Assembly: GCA_021234155.1 (NCBI GenBank)
Contig: JAJEKV010000041.1
Span: forward strand, 12,102,689-12,166,688
Direction of reading: 5' to 3'
Source: Isoetes taiwanensis
Lineage: Eukaryota > Streptophyta > Lycopodiopsida > Isoetales > Isoetaceae
Length of the DNA stretch: 64,000 bases
The notes under the pieces were generated by a model that was not told the origin of the DNA, did no database searches, and worked only from the letters and a program-made list of their open reading frames with translations. Below are positions 1-10,752 of this stretch, piece by piece (positions within the stretch are counted from its first letter, which is position 1; each line of letters opens with the position of its first letter). Position numbers and translations under genes: made by a program.

Positions 1-532
1 ACTTAACCCTCCTATCGACCCTAGTCCGCCCTACGGTTGGTACATTGGCACCTTTGCGGAGGGGTGGTGTAATTGATCTCTTCTTCTTGGCATGGTGAAG
101 ATCCTTGGCTATCCCTTGGTGACGTGTTCTTACTGCTGCTATTCTTTTTCGACCCAACACTTCAAGTGCATCTTGTCGTATGTCAGCAGATGCCGTACAT
201 GTTTGCACCCCAATTTTAGGATCCCGTAAAAGATGAGCTCGTATTCTTGTCGCGGATCCATTTATTGACGTGTACCCACAAAATACGCATTGCCACTCAT
301 TCTGACCAAATTCCTTCACAAATCCCCACTCAGGACCTCTCTTTTTTTGACCACCAAGTATTTCGACATATAATTCTTCCACGTCTTTGTTCCAACCCCT
401 CGTGGGTTTTAAACAAAATATAGCCCATGACTGCCAAACAGCGATGGCAGCGCACCCTAGACGATGATGCATGACTGCCCGGGCGGCCGAATGTAGATGC
501 ATGGCCGCCAGCGGCACCTGATGTAGATGCAT
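1..532 (-). CDS. hAT transposase, N-terminal part with BED zinc finger (partial)
   Basis: A minus-strand reading frame stays open for about 177 codons and runs off the left edge of the window. It contains a BED-type zinc finger: a W-Q-C-x2-C pair in NEWQCVFCGY, then TRIRAHLLRD, then GVQTC, which supplies the His and last Cys. BED fingers bind DNA in hAT transposases and related domesticated factors. A basic stretch (HHAKKKR) follows. Three in-frame ATGs at 532, 502 and 472 lie in an imperfect 30-bp tandem repeat, so the true start is uncertain; 532 is the first after a stop. The catalytic RNase-H and dimerisation domains would lie outside the window. A hAT-like terminus at 1601-1608 upstream supports a transposon gene rather than a domesticated one. 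Confidence 0.8.
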   Translation of the reverse strand, partial: MHLHQVPLAAMHLHSAARAVMHHRLGCAAIAVWQSWAIFCLKPTRGWNKDVEELYVEILGGQKKRGPEWGFVKEFGQNEWQCVFCGYTSINGSATRIRAHLLRDPKIGVQTCTASADIRQDALEVLGRKRIAAVRTRHQGIAKDLHHAKKKRSITPPLRKGANVPTVGRTRVDRRVK

Positions 533-899
533 GACCAGCTGCCATCCCCGCTGCTATCGAAAATTACTGTCTCTGCTCTGGTATGCTAAAGGGTAAGGAC
601 TCCTTAATCGTCCGAACTAAAGGCCGACGTCTATATACGCGAAGGAGCAAGCTCACTACGCATATGTTACATCGACGTCCCGTTCGAACGTAAGGAGTGA
701 AGGACAGGAACCTATAGGTCTCTAAGGAAATCGAGGTAGGAACCCAAGGTCGGAAAACTCTGTGAAGGAGGAATCTCACTTCACAATTCCGGCGTCAGGC
801 CCCGGACGCAAAAACCCACACCTCAAAGGCTGACCGTTTCCCAAGGAGTATGTGGACTCGACCTGGTAGTCAACGTTCGAGGCGAATTCTAGAGCTAAA

Positions 900-1600
900 C
901 ATATTTTTCTTATATATAATATTTCACCTGCACAAAATAGACCAAACAGTGGCGTAAAAAGTTTTTTTCTCTTAGCAAAACGCCCCAATATGCTTTGCAA
1001 AGTTTCGTTTAAAAAAAAAAACAACCTGCTTCGCTTACATTAAATAAGTTTTAAACTACGCTTGAAGTTTAAAATTTTTTATGTGGCGGATATTTTCGCC
1101 AGTTTAAACAAATTGATTTCGCTTTTACGCGAAACTTTTTTTCCAGCAAGCAGTTTAAAACAATCGTGTTTAAACGCGCTCAGCGTAATGGGTTTAAGCA
1201 CGGTATTGGGGGACACATTTTCTGTCGGCGACATTTGGTGCTGATGGGGTGCTTTTTAAATTATTTTCTTTGTATTTTATAGAAATATTTTTTAAATATT
1301 TTTTTGATATTTTTCCCTGAAACGCGTTTATATTTCGCCTAAGAAAACAAAATTTCAGCTTCAATGGAGTTGTAGAAAAAAAGATAAAAATAAAACATTA
1401 TTCTTAGATTGGGTGCTGATGGGGTGCTTCCCGTGCGAGAATTTGCCCCCCAACTCCGTGCTTACACCCTAATCGCTTACGCGAAATTTTTCCGACGCCG
1501 GAAATTTTTTTAGACGTATTTTTGACGTATTAAACGTCAAATTTGTGCCGTATCAAACGAAAAATACGTATTACGTATAAAACGTATACAGTATTGAACC
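900..1600. repeat. Subterminal repeats of the hAT element
   Basis: This AT-rich, non-coding stretch holds several GTTTAAAC-like palindromes, GCGAAA/TTTCGC inverted pairs, and a repeated GGGTGCTGATGGGGTGCTT-like unit near 1237 and 1410. Near the end it has many ACGTAT/ATACGT motifs (1515-1590). Clustered short motifs next to a terminus are typical of transposase-binding subterminal regions. That role is inferred from position. No gene is seen between 560 and 1600. Confidence 0.45.
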
Positions 1601-1675
1601 TATCCCTGGTCCATACTGCATTTAATTAACAAATGCATTATTAAGATGTTGTTTTATAGAAAAAATATAATAAAA

Positions 1676-1858
1676 TCAAGCTAACCGTTGTTTTCGACGA
1701 GTGAGATGTATTCTTTTCTTTCTTGAAGGCCCTGCACTCGATTCAGTTGACTCACTTGATGATGCAACACTTGCATTTCCACTTGATGAACTCGATTCAC
1801 TTGACTCACTTGATGATGTAACATTTGTGTTTCCACTTGATGAAGAGCCCATCTTCAT
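1676..1858 (-). other. Short Ser-rich open frame over a 54-bp tandem repeat
   Basis: The minus strand encodes about 60 residues rich in Ser and Glu (SSSGN..V.SSSES.ES twice), because two 54-bp imperfect repeats lie at about 1739-1846. Both strands are open through the repeat, which is expected of a repeat whose unit length is a multiple of three, so coding status is doubtful. A low-complexity first exon of a transposon gene is possible. I do not recognise it. Confidence 0.2.
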
Positions 1859-3609
1859 GAATGTAAAAAATATTAGTTTTACATTAGAGGGAAAGGGTAA
1901 GAACTTGCTATGTTAAGCCTATGTAATTACTAGTCCAAAATCTCCTATTTGGTCCTCTCACCATGTTAAAGACATTGTGTTCCTACTTCATTATTTTCTC
2001 ACTTTATCTTTGCTATGTAATTAGTAGTCCAACACTTTATCCTTGCTATGTAACTAGTTACTAATCACATAGCCATGAATGATCCTATGATACATTATAT
2101 TTGGACAATCTCTAACTCTCAAAGACAAATGTACTAGTCCATTAAGAGTTTAAAATACAAGGCTATGGACACAGTCTATGGGATCGTTTATTAATCAGGA
2201 GAAACTCATATCTAAGCTTCATTTTTATGCCTAATGAGTAGGGCCATTTCTCGAGTCATTTACTACCCAAATATTAAACTAGAAGTTCACGTGATTAGGC
2301 TAAGCATTGTTTTTGCGCCTAATGAGTATGACATATACTTAGCCATGTGGTTTCTATTAGAAAATGATTTCATTCTCAAACTTGAAATATTCGATACTCT
2401 AGGCCATGTGTTTCTCATTCATATGATCATTCATAGGATCATGTGACAAAACAATGTGACGAAATTTTCGTCACTATTTTGGCAAATTATGCATGAATTT
2501 TTTACGGTTCCCGCCTAATGAATTAATGAGTGTCAACCACTAAAAATCAAGAAAACAAAGAACTGCGTCCCACCTTGAGATCCGACGGCCTCCTCCTCCT
2601 CATTGATGCGCTGCCAAATGACGAAATGAGAAGAACCTGATAGAAGCGATAGAAGCAATTGCTTGCTGCTAGAAGAGAAGAACGGTGGAGGAATAGGTGT
2701 CAAGCATCGATTATAGTCTTTTTTTGGCAACTTTTAGCTAAAACCAAGAACTAACGGGCTTTACATTTTTCTGTTCTTCAAGAAGAAGATCACAACACAC
2801 GGGAGTCATTTCAAGGAGATCACAACACAGGGGAGCCATTCACAGGAACTAGAGCAAAAACACGGATCAGGTACGTTCATTTCTGGGAGTCTGATTATCA
2901 GATGTCTGGTTTTGCATTTGTTTGCCACTTCGCTTGTTGTTTTTCTGAAATAAAGTTTTCTAATCCATCCTGCCATTCCCAAAACTGAAGAAAGTTACAC
3001 CCTTATAGCTTTGCTGCAGGCCTGTGTAATATTGCAGGCTTGTCTGTACAGGTGTCTTGTCCCCAATGTTCGATACTTACTGCCTACGATTCTCAATGCT
3101 TCAACTATTAACGGGAAAGGAGGACTATTATGATTCTCAATGCTTCAATTCTAGAGAGGATAAAGGAGTCTTGTGATGATATTTTTCACCAATGATCTCA
3201 AATTTTTCCTTATCTAAGAATACCAGACCCAGATGAATGCCCTAGTAAAAGACACACCAAAAAAATGTTTATTGTTCTGTGATTGTACTATAGAGTTTTT
3301 CTCTGGTCTGATACTGTGATCCCATCCGTCTTTCTTAGATCTAAGGCCCTTTTTGCATGGATGGCACTATTTATTTTGGCAACATACTGCAGCATGAGAA
3401 TTTACATATACATTATTAAGCTTGAATGACATGGAAATGCTTGTTTAAACAGGCCATTTGCGTAAATTCGTGCAATCCAGAGCAGGTTGTCACTGCGAGC
3501 AATCACAAGGTTATAAGTTTTTCCCCTTGTAGTTACATTTAACTCTTTATTTTAGAGAGAGTTTACATATTTAGTTTAGATCTAGTTTCTATTCCCAAAT
3601 GCTCCAGCT
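1859..3609. other. No gene recognised; AT-rich spacer with one palindrome
   Basis: I see no supportable gene. The stretch holds a 19-bp palindrome with a single central base at 2456-2474 (GTGACGA...TCGTCAC), similar to the one near the CACTA end at 7661. It has repeats of the phrase GCCTAATGA(G/A)T near 2228, 2319 and 2512. A short direct repeat around GATCACAACACA lies at about 2790 and 2820, followed by a possible splice donor (CAG|GTACGT) at about 2871. That last piece could be an untranslated first exon, but nothing downstream confirms it. Confidence 0.3.
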
Positions 3610-3625
3610 ATGACATACTGCATAA

Positions 3626-3750
3626 AAAGAAACATCCTGCAATCATGCTTAACAGGGAACTTAGCTTTTGCGCACACAATATTCAGTAAAATCTCTCATC
3701 CTACAGTTGTGACATGCACATGCTCTGCATGGTCAGTGGCAGGAAGCATT
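3626..3750. repeat. Copy 1 of a 123-125-bp duplicated block
   Basis: The block beginning AAAGAAACATCCTGCAATC and ending near GGCAGGAAGCAT occurs here and again at 4790-4912 with near-perfect identity. At the second site it sits between the two copies of an armadillo-repeat fragment, so it has been shuffled together with that sequence. Confidence 0.8.
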
Positions 3751-4309
3751 TGGCTTCGAAATTGCAGGAGAAGATGCACTCACACAAAGATGGTTACCAG
3801 ATCTTGAGCTTTAGTGCCACAGACACGTTATAGTTAGTTACTGTAGCAAGGGTTAATAGCCTTACTGTTTACAATTTCCCTTACTCGACATTGAAGTCTA
3901 CTTCAAATCACGTAATATTCCACTTCAACAATCCCTTTCTTCAAGCTAAAGATCTTTGAAGCTCCAATCGCTATGCTAAACATAGTTCAAAAGATTTTAG
4001 GATTTCCTGAAACTGTTTTGTTTGATTGCCATTGATACAAGGCATGAAATTTGCTTTAATTCAAACGTTTCATATATTTCCCTACATGGTAGCAAATGTG
4101 CCCTCTTAGCACATGCCAAGCATCCAAACTTAGACTTCAATATGATTTTCAAACCGGGCGCTATGACCGAAAAACATTATTGCTCACAATCCTGTAAAGA
4201 TTAATTCTTTTCATGCCAAATGTTGACATGAGCAAGTCATTTGTATAATCCTAGAAGATAAGGTTCTTTCAATCGTGCAATGAGTGGAGTTACATCATTA
4301 ACTATCAAG

Positions 4310-4795
4310 CTATACAAACGTGAGCAATTCCTTCCCCGGTGACTCTCTAGGCCTAGGCCTCAGATGCAAAAGTCTCGCATAAACTTTGGGTTCCACCAGC
4401 TCACGGTTATCTTCTCTCGATGCTACTTTTCCCATGGCTACAACAAGATCCCATAAAACTTTAACTGCCAAGGTCCTTATTTTCTCTGATGAAAACAATA
4501 ATTGTGAAAGATTTTCCATAATGTTGGTTGAAGCCACCTTGCTAACATATGCATCTTGTCCAATAGCACACAGTGTAAGCATAGGTCACATGTCCAAATT
4601 TGTATCTCCTCCTCGATGGAACCGTAAGAGAGGCATCCATTTCTCAAGCGGCCGGTGTAAGGCCTTCATGACCACATTATTTCCTCCAAATTTGATCAGT
4701 TGCAGAAAAGCTTTCAAGGATCTACATCTCACTGCAGCTTTCCTGTCATCCAACAGTACTAGCAACTTCTCAATTATTGGACTATTTAAAAGAAA
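4310..4795 (-). pseudogene. Armadillo-repeat protein fragment, copy A
   Basis: Minus-strand codons read through alpha-helical repeats such as LLVLLDDRKAAVRCRSLKAF and SSEKIRTLAVKVLWDLVVAM, which have the leucine and alanine spacing of armadillo/HEAT folds seen in plant U-box and related adaptor proteins. Frame breaks near 4582 and a run of inserted bases near 4610-4650 disrupt it. It is about 94% identical to copy B but lacks that copy's N-terminal exon sequence, and at 4790 it passes straight into the 123-bp duplicated block. No U-box or other catalytic domain is visible. Confidence 0.6.
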
Positions 4796-4912
4796 CATCC
4801 TGCAATCATGCTTAACAGGGAACTTAGCTTTTGCGCACACAATATTCAGTAAAATCTCTCATCCTACAGTTGTGACATGCACATGCTCTGCATGGTCAGT
4901 GGCAGGAAGCAT
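4790..4912. repeat. Copy 2 of the duplicated block between armadillo copies
   Basis: This matches 3626-3750 almost base for base. Its left edge falls in the run GGACTATTTAAA shared with copy B of the armadillo fragment. Its right edge joins the start of copy B. This is the junction of a local tandem or template-switch duplication. Confidence 0.8.
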
Positions 4913-5430
4913 GCAAAAGTCTGCATAAACTTTGGGTTCCACCAGCTCTGGTTATCCTCTCTGATGCTACTTTTCCCATGGCTACAACAAGATCCCATAA
5001 AACTTTAACTGCCAAGGTCCTTATTTTCTCTGATGAAAACAATAATTGTGAAAGATTTTCCATAATGTTGGTTGAAAGCCACCTTGCTAACATATGCATC
5101 TTGTCCAATAGCACACAGTTTTAAGCATAGGTCACATGTCCAAATTTGTATCTCCTCTGATGGAACTGTAAGAGAGGCATCCAATTTCTCAAGCAGGCCA
5201 GAGTGTAAGGCCTTCATGACCACATTATTTCCTCCAAATTTGATCAGTTGCAGAAAAGCTTTCAAGGATCTACATCTCACTGCAGCTTTCCTGTCATCCA
5301 ACAGTACTAGCAACTTCTCAATTATTGGACTATTTAAAATTTGTTCAATGGCTAACTCTCCAGTTTCAGCTAGTGTATCAATAGTTTTTAGTGCGTCCTC
5401 GTGAAGCCACTCAGAATTCGGCTCCAGCAA
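4913..5430 (-). pseudogene. Armadillo-repeat protein fragment, copy B
   Basis: This is the better preserved copy: about 140 codons on the minus strand from an ATG at 5430, with the order HEDALKTIDTLAETGELAIE, SPIIEKLLVLLDDRKAAVRC, then TCDLCLKLCAIGQDAYVSKV. It loses frame near 5075, where copy A keeps the frame, so each copy carries its own lesions. The family is armadillo-type helical repeats, with partners unknown. It is too short for a complete protein and is most likely a pseudogene fragment, or one exon of a decayed gene. Confidence 0.6.
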
Positions 5431-5489
5431 TGAGGGTTGTTACTGCTTTATTTCAATGAGTTCGGATCATGGTGTCACTCCTACAGGAG

Positions 5490-5700
5490 AGCACTATGGT
5501 TACATCAGTAGCAAATGACGTGACATGGAGATCCATGCTCCGGGCTTGCAAATTGCATGGTGATTTTGAACGCGCAATATGTAGCTGAGATTATCATGAA
5601 ACTAGATCCAGGGGATTCTTCTCCCTACATTTTATTAGCAGATACTTATGCTGCAGTTGGCAGGTGGAGTGATGCACGTCCTCACCTACGAAAGGTATAC
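5490..5700 (+). pseudogene. PPR protein E-domain fragment
   Basis: The plus strand reads VTWRSMLRACKLHGDFERAI, hits a one-base frame shift with a stop, and resumes as AEIIMKLDPGDSSPYILLAD, then TYAAVGRWSDA. This is the signature of the E motif at the C-terminus of plant PLS-class PPR proteins, which act in organelle RNA editing. Only this end is present, broken, with no repeat array upstream. It ends at a possible donor (AAG|GTATAC). It is a gene relic, possibly carried by repeat shuffling. Confidence 0.75.
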
Positions 5701-6114
5701 CCGGGATAGAGAACTTGATTAAGGATTTTTCTAAATCATTGCAGAGAACTTGCCTAGTGAACCATGTAGCTAACAAATATTGCTATCAAAAACAACGATG
5801 ACAGTCAATTTTGCATTTCTACATCATATGTGGTCCACTTCAATGATAATATACACTCATTGGCTCAGGACAATTATTGATTGCTTGAAATTGTTGCAGT
5901 TTGTCTGAGGCATTGGCATCTCTGAGTTTATTGTTAAAGAGGCAAGGTTTCTCTTTATTTATGACGTGAATAAGAATGGTTTTTCAAGGGATTAAGTTCA
6001 GGTTTTAATGAGTTCAGGTTCTGCAAATTTAATACCATGCATTTTGAATTTAATGCCATTGTAAATTGTTGAGTTTTAATATTGTTCTTGTTGTTATTGT
6101 ATCTGCAGTTCAAC

Positions 6115-7480
6115 ATGGCTAACGGCAAGGAAAATGAAAAGGGAAAGGAGAAAGGTGTCTCAGCTAAGATGCTATCAAAGATCTTGTCAATGTTAACAGA
6201 GGAACAAAAGGACGCAGTGGCACATGAACTATTAAATGGAGGCGCATCGTCATCAAAGAAATCCAAGAGAAGGTCTTCCATTGGTAGTCGCACTTCCAAG
6301 ACATCGGGAGAAGGCAATGAATCGATGGCATCGGGAATTCTCGTGGTATGAGCTTTAGGAAGTTGGGCGACACTGAGGTATAACTTTGTGCATATTTATT
6401 TTGAGTGTTGTCTTATTATCTTTATCTTGTTGATGAGTATAAAGTCTTATTCAAAATATATTATAGGTGTGTGTTTCTACGGGTGGAAAGATTCATCCTG
6501 ATGCGCATGGAAAAGAGTTTATGGATGTTGCCACTAGTTCAATGATGGATCACTGCCACGAGATACATCTAAACTGGCGACAAGTTAAGTTGCGCCATAA
6601 GCAAGAAGTGATCAATCACTTGAAGGATCAATTCGGTGCTGGTTTTAATGAGAAGGACATGTTGAAACAACTTGGACGCCGATGGAATCATCACAGTTTA
6701 GATCTAAACCCTATCCAAATCTTATTTATTTGCTTTATCTAGAGTTTTAATTTTCTTCATATATTGATAGGGATTACCTGCAAACTGGAAAAAGTTTCTT
6801 GAATTGGCGAAGGTGGAGCACCACGTGAAGAAATTAGCAGCATCTCAAAGGAAGAAAAAACCATGTACTGGTTCAGGTGGGGATAGATCGATCATCTCTA
6901 CTTCTTATTTGTTTGAAATCAAGTTAGTATATGATACTTATAACTACCTCATATTTTCAATATTTAGTATGCCCACTTTAGGGGCTATCCTAGTGAGAAG
7001 GTCATTTCTGAGATTAAGGAAATTGGAGGATGGAAGAAATGGATCAAACGCGAAAGTGATGAAGGACGTGTATTCCCAGAAGCAAAGGTACAATTGCAAT
7101 TTTAAGACTCATAATTTGAAAATATACATGTAAGGCATTACTTGGCATTAACTATTTTATTCAATTATATATGTTGTAGCACATGGCACAAGATTACGTA
7201 GGCAAGGGCATTGTCCCGCCAATAGATGTCAAAGAAAAAGCCATTGCGCAAGTAGCAGATGAGGAGAATGAAGGCACTGAAGAGACTGTGCATGTAAGTG
7301 TTCTAGCTAGATACAGTACATGCTTGTGACTTTTAAATTGTACACATATAACCCTTTTTTTTCTTTTTGTAGCCGGATATAGACGGATCATCAAGCAGCA
7401 GTGGAAGCGAAGATGAATCCAGCAGTGATAGCGCAGAAAGTACATCTAACAGTGAAAATGAAGACGTTGAAATTGATTAA
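6115..7480 (+). CDS. CACTA (En/Spm) element protein, plant Transposase_24 type
   Basis: A multi-exon gene inside a CACTA element. Exon 1 starts at ATG 6115 after a CAG acceptor, and its KE-rich start is followed by MLSKILSMLTEEQKDAVAHE. It ends near 6345. Exon 2 (from 6467) has GKIHPDAHGKEFMDVATSS and HEIHLNWRQVKLRHKQEVIN. Later exons carry NWKKFLELAKVEHHVKKLAA and ASQRKKKPCTGSGG (to about 6880), GYPSEKVISEIKEIGGWKKW (6970-7086), an exon from about 7181, and an acidic Ser-rich tail ending at TAA 7478-7480. The W..fv...S..rk...tGSGG pattern is that of Transposase_24 (PF03004), the accessory DNA-binding protein of En/Spm elements. The junction near 6700-6780 does not splice in frame cleanly, so one exon boundary is uncertain or damaged. 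Confidence 0.7.
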
Positions 7481-7560
7481 CATATCTCCATTATTTCCTT
7501 GTTGCGAAAACTGTACACTGTTCATTTTACTAGGTTTATGTACATTGTTCATTTTAAATG

Positions 7561-7784
7561 TTTTGAATCAAACATGGTGAATTGACAAAAGAGATTGTCA
7601 AAAAAATGCCAAGAAAAGTGCCACACAATTGCCAAAAAAGTGACAAAAAAATGACAAAACAGTGACGATGCATCGTCACTTTTTTTTGACATATTTATAG
7701 CATGTTTTTGTCAGTTCTCCAGAATTTGCAGTAGTCTGCAATGTGACAAAAAAACTGACAATAAACCCCTATTCTCTTGTAGTG
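7561..7784 (+). mobile_element. 3' end of a CACTA transposon
   Basis: The sequence ends ATTCTCTTGTAGTG at 7784; read inward this is CACTACAAGAGAAT, the CACTA terminus. Upstream lie clustered GTGAC/TGACAAAA motifs and a perfect 20-bp palindrome at 7661-7680 (AGTGACGATGCATCGTCACT), which form a typical subterminal region. The Transposase_24 gene ends 304 bp inside the end. The candidate 3-bp target duplication is GAT at 7785-7787. I found no matching CACTACAAGAG 5' end to the left, so the 5' end is lost or diverged. Confidence 0.85.
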
Positions 7785-7879
7785 GATGCATATAGTTTCT
7801 TCATAGTAATGAATGCAATGAACGTTGTTGTTTTTCATCATTTTAGGATTGCAGGTTGGCTTGGGTTTCTATCAATTAG

Positions 7880-8531
7880 GTAACTCAGGGATTGGATGAA
7901 ATATTAGGGGCTATTCTACCACTGCAGTTAACATTTGGAGAGCATTATCCTGCAAAGCCACCACATGTCAGGTTCAGTTCTGATGTATTCCATCCTAATG
8001 GTACGTGTTGCATATATAAGTCTATGCAAAGGTCGAAGAATCAAGATCCCCGATTTCACGCGGGTAATTTGACAGCCTACAATGATGGCACATTATGTAT
8101 GGACATTATTCAAGACGATGGTCTCCATGTCATAATATCCGTACCATCTTGACATCTATCCAAGTAAGTAAAGTAGGTTATCTTTGATGCATGTTTGTGA
8201 TCAACTTCTCCATTATTGTTTGCATGGGTTTCTTCTTTTTCCGACGAGTTTCTTCTTTTTCTAAATTTTTGTCTCGATCGATTGTTTTCATGTCATTGTG
8301 GCTTTGGTCTCTATTCACGCATCCCAATCCATCTAGTCCAAATAATTCGTAACCCAAAGACATTTGTATCACAAATGACCGAGGTCTTATAACAAAGTTA
8401 TTAAGACTTTGTTAATCAAATTAGAAAATTTAGTTGGAGAGCCTTCAGGATTTCAGAATTTTTAATGTGCATTTTGTTTGCAGGAGAGTACGGCAATGTG
8501 TAAGGAAGTCTTTGGAATGTGCTACTTGATT
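7880..8531 (+). pseudogene. Ubiquitin-conjugating enzyme E2 (RAD6/UBC2-like) fragment
   Basis: Exon 1 reads LQLTFGEHYPAKPPHVRF, then HPN, and stops at a GTACGT donor near 7999. Exon 2 (from about 8077) reads YNDGTLCMDIIQ, which includes the active-site Cys, then loses frame by one base before the WSPCHN..TILTSIQ segment and ends at a GTAAGT donor (8165). A last piece after TTTGCAG at 8483 reads RVRQCVRKSLECAT then stop, matching an E2 C-terminus. The exon with the SLL.DPN.....A segment and the N-terminal helix are missing. E2s carry ubiquitin as a thioester; with the frameshift and missing exons this copy is very probably dead. The CACTA end lies about 95 bp upstream of the first recognisable part. 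Confidence 0.75.
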
Positions 8532-9037
8532 GACTCCTCAGCAGTCCATTGTTATTCGACTAATAAGTTGGTTGGATAAGCTTTGTATATGCCATCCGGG
8601 CTTTACCGTGTGTGCCAAATGTATGTGTTTGCCACCTTTCTAGATTAAAGCTGATGTTGTAAACATGGTTTCATAATGTAAACAAATCATTATGCAAATA
8701 AATCCTGATTAATTAGACTTATTCAAATGGTACTTTAGAAATCGAAGCACAATACATTTGAAAATATAATTTTTCTCTTCTTTGTTCCTTCTGTCCCTTA
8801 TTTTCTTACTCATAAAAATTGTATAATTATTGAGCATCTCTATTATTTACCGTTTTTTAATACCTTTAAACTTTTGATTGCAATGGACAATATCCTAAGC
8901 TATGCAATCACGAAAATACGGGATGTTCCTTGCAGAATATTAGCGTTCCATTGGACTAGGCTTTCCATTGGACTAGGCTTGCCATTGTAGGTCTCAGCTG
9001 ATATCTGTGAACATACTAGCACACATTAATATTTTAT

Positions 9038-9107
9038 AATTTTTTCCAATACCTCAACCCTAGGATGATCCAAATTTTTTCCAATACCTCAACCCTAGGA
9101 TGATCCA
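9038..9107. repeat. Exact 35-bp tandem duplication
   Basis: The unit around CCAATACCTCAACCCTAGG occurs twice head to tail (9038-9072 and 9073-9107), upstream of the HemK gene. A shorter doubled phrase (CCATTGGACTAGGCTT) lies just before it at about 8950-8980. Confidence 0.9.
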
Positions 9108-9215
9108 AATTCTACGATGTTGGGAAACAGTAGGAAATTTTCCAATGGGGATACTGGCCAGACCAAAATACTCGTGGTTGGATTTGTATTTGTATGCACT
9201 GCAATGGATTTCACA

Positions 9216-9224
9216 AAACCCTAA
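9216..9224 (+). promoter_or_regulatory. Telo-box AAACCCTAA in front of HemK
   Basis: The motif AAACCCTAA lies 3 bp before the start codon of the HemK-like gene. In plants telo-boxes are common near the starts of genes for translation machinery. That fits a translation-termination methyltransferase, though its use here is inferred. Confidence 0.5.
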
Positions 9225-9227
9225 ACC

Positions 9228-10412
9228 ATGGCCCTGAGGCTCTTATCCATTCTCCGACCTGCCCACTCTTCCAGTAATCTTCCTCTTTTTGAGAAACCTC
9301 CTATACACACTGTGCAACTTCCTCGGTTAATCGAGTGGAGAAATTGGGCGAGGCAGCAAGCTCTAAACATCGGTTCCAAGTACAAAAATCTAGACAATGG
9401 TCCTCAATCCGACGAGCTTCTTCGAGAGATTGATTGGTACCTTGAAGATGCTGTAGCAGAAATCGACTATTCGGGTGAGTGCAAAAAATTCAATACAAGC
9501 ATTTTTCAGAGGTCAGATCTAGGGCATGATTGGCTTGTCCGACTGAGAGCAAGTATAGAAGATTTGGAAAAGGGTTGGAAAGAAAGGGTTGAGGAGCGGC
9601 GGCCATTTCAATATGTGGTAGGCTGTGCACATTGGAGGGACTTGGTTCTAAGTGTCGAGGAAGGGGTTTTAATACCTAGGCCAGAAACAGAGCAGATGAT
9701 AGATTTGGCTAGTGAAGCCATGTCTTCAAATGAGTCCTTGAGGAAGGGGATTTGGGCTGACCTGGGAACTGGAAGTGGAGCCATTGCATTAGGTATTGCT
9801 TATTTATTAGAGGAGCAAGGCTCTGTTTTGGCGGTCGATGACAGCGCTATTGCCACTGCAGTAGCTTGCTTCAATATCGAGCGTTACCATCTTCAGGTGT
9901 GTTGTTGGCTCCACTGATGTCACAACATTCGTCGGCTGATTTGCCATATGCAGGAGAAAGTGAAGGTCTTGAAAGGATCTTGGTTTGCTCCTATTCAACA
10001 TTTGAAGGGTCAATTGTCTGGCTTGCTCAGTAATCCACCTTATATACCTTCTGGTGACATATCTGGGCTGCAAGCAGAAGTAGGAAGGCATGAGCCTGTG
10101 CGCGCACTTGATGGAGGCCCTGCAGGAACTGATTGTTTGATCCATATCTGCGACAACTCTTCTTTGGCACTTTGCTCGGGTGGTTTTCTTGCATTAGAGG
10201 TCTGAAACGTTTGTCCCTTCTATTCTATCAGTTGCTTAAATGCTTGGTTGCTTTAACAATAAACACTTGTTTATTTGTAGACAAATGGTGGCAATCAAGC
10301 ATATGCTATTGCAGATTACCTCTCCAAAATTCAAGGGCCATGTTTTCACAATGTGAATGTTGTGAAGGATTTTTCGGAGATTCCAAGATTTGTGACTGCA
10401 TTGCGTTGCTGA
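9228..10412 (+). CDS. HemK/PrmC-like release factor glutamine methyltransferase, probably organellar
   Basis: Three exons (9228-9896, 9954-10199, 10281-10412) with GT-AG introns of 57 and 81 bp, all phase 0, give a 348-residue protein. The N-terminus is rich in Leu, Arg and Ser without acidic residues for about 20 residues, as in a transit peptide. The N-terminal substrate-binding part has RRPFQYVVGCAHW and LIPRPETEQMID. The SAM-binding motif is DLGTGSGAIALGIA, and the catalytic NPPY is in LSNPPYIPSGD. The end reads DFSEIPRFVTALRC. This family methylates the Gln of the GGQ loop of class I release factors using S-adenosylmethionine. Its length suits the plant chloroplast/mitochondrial type. 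All key motifs are intact, so it is probably functional. The start at 9228 follows the telo-box and an untranslated AT-rich region. Confidence 0.93.
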
Positions 10413-10752
10413 AATTTGCTGGTAACCACTGGTTTATTGCTTTTGTAGTTGTTTCTGGCGTTTATCATCAAAATAGAAAACTATCTAGTGCAATGGGTTA
10501 TGGAGATCTAGTCGTTCATTTGTGGCTTGTGGTAATGTTGGTTCGCTGATTTTTGCTATTACGATAGATATATCACATTATTCACTTCACCATGTTTGAC
10601 AACAAGGACCTGCTCCAGCAGCTTGGACCTTACCTTATTAGAGGCAGATGGTATGGCAGTAAGCATGGCAAAACTTTCCTCAATTGCTTGATCAAGTGCA
10701 GGTCTGAATTGTTTGTAGACCCCAAAACTTTGTGAGTGTGGTAGTCTACTAA

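Larger units (their letters stand above)
1..1608 (-). mobile_element. 5' part of a hAT-superfamily DNA transposon
   Basis: Read on the minus strand, the sequence ending at 1608 begins CAGGGATAGGTTC, which has the CAGGG-type start of hAT terminal inverted repeats. The BED-finger gene lies about 1.07 kb inside it, in the right orientation. The 8 bases at 1609-1616 (GTCCATAC) would be the target-site duplication. The matching 3' end is beyond the window, so neither the duplication nor the TIR pair can be confirmed here. Confidence 0.6.

Noticed and set aside
2528-2560. CACTAAAAATCAAG as possible 5' end of the first CACTA element
   Set aside because: Only CACTA itself matches the terminus CACTACAAGAGAA, and the flanking three bases do not match the GAT at 7785.
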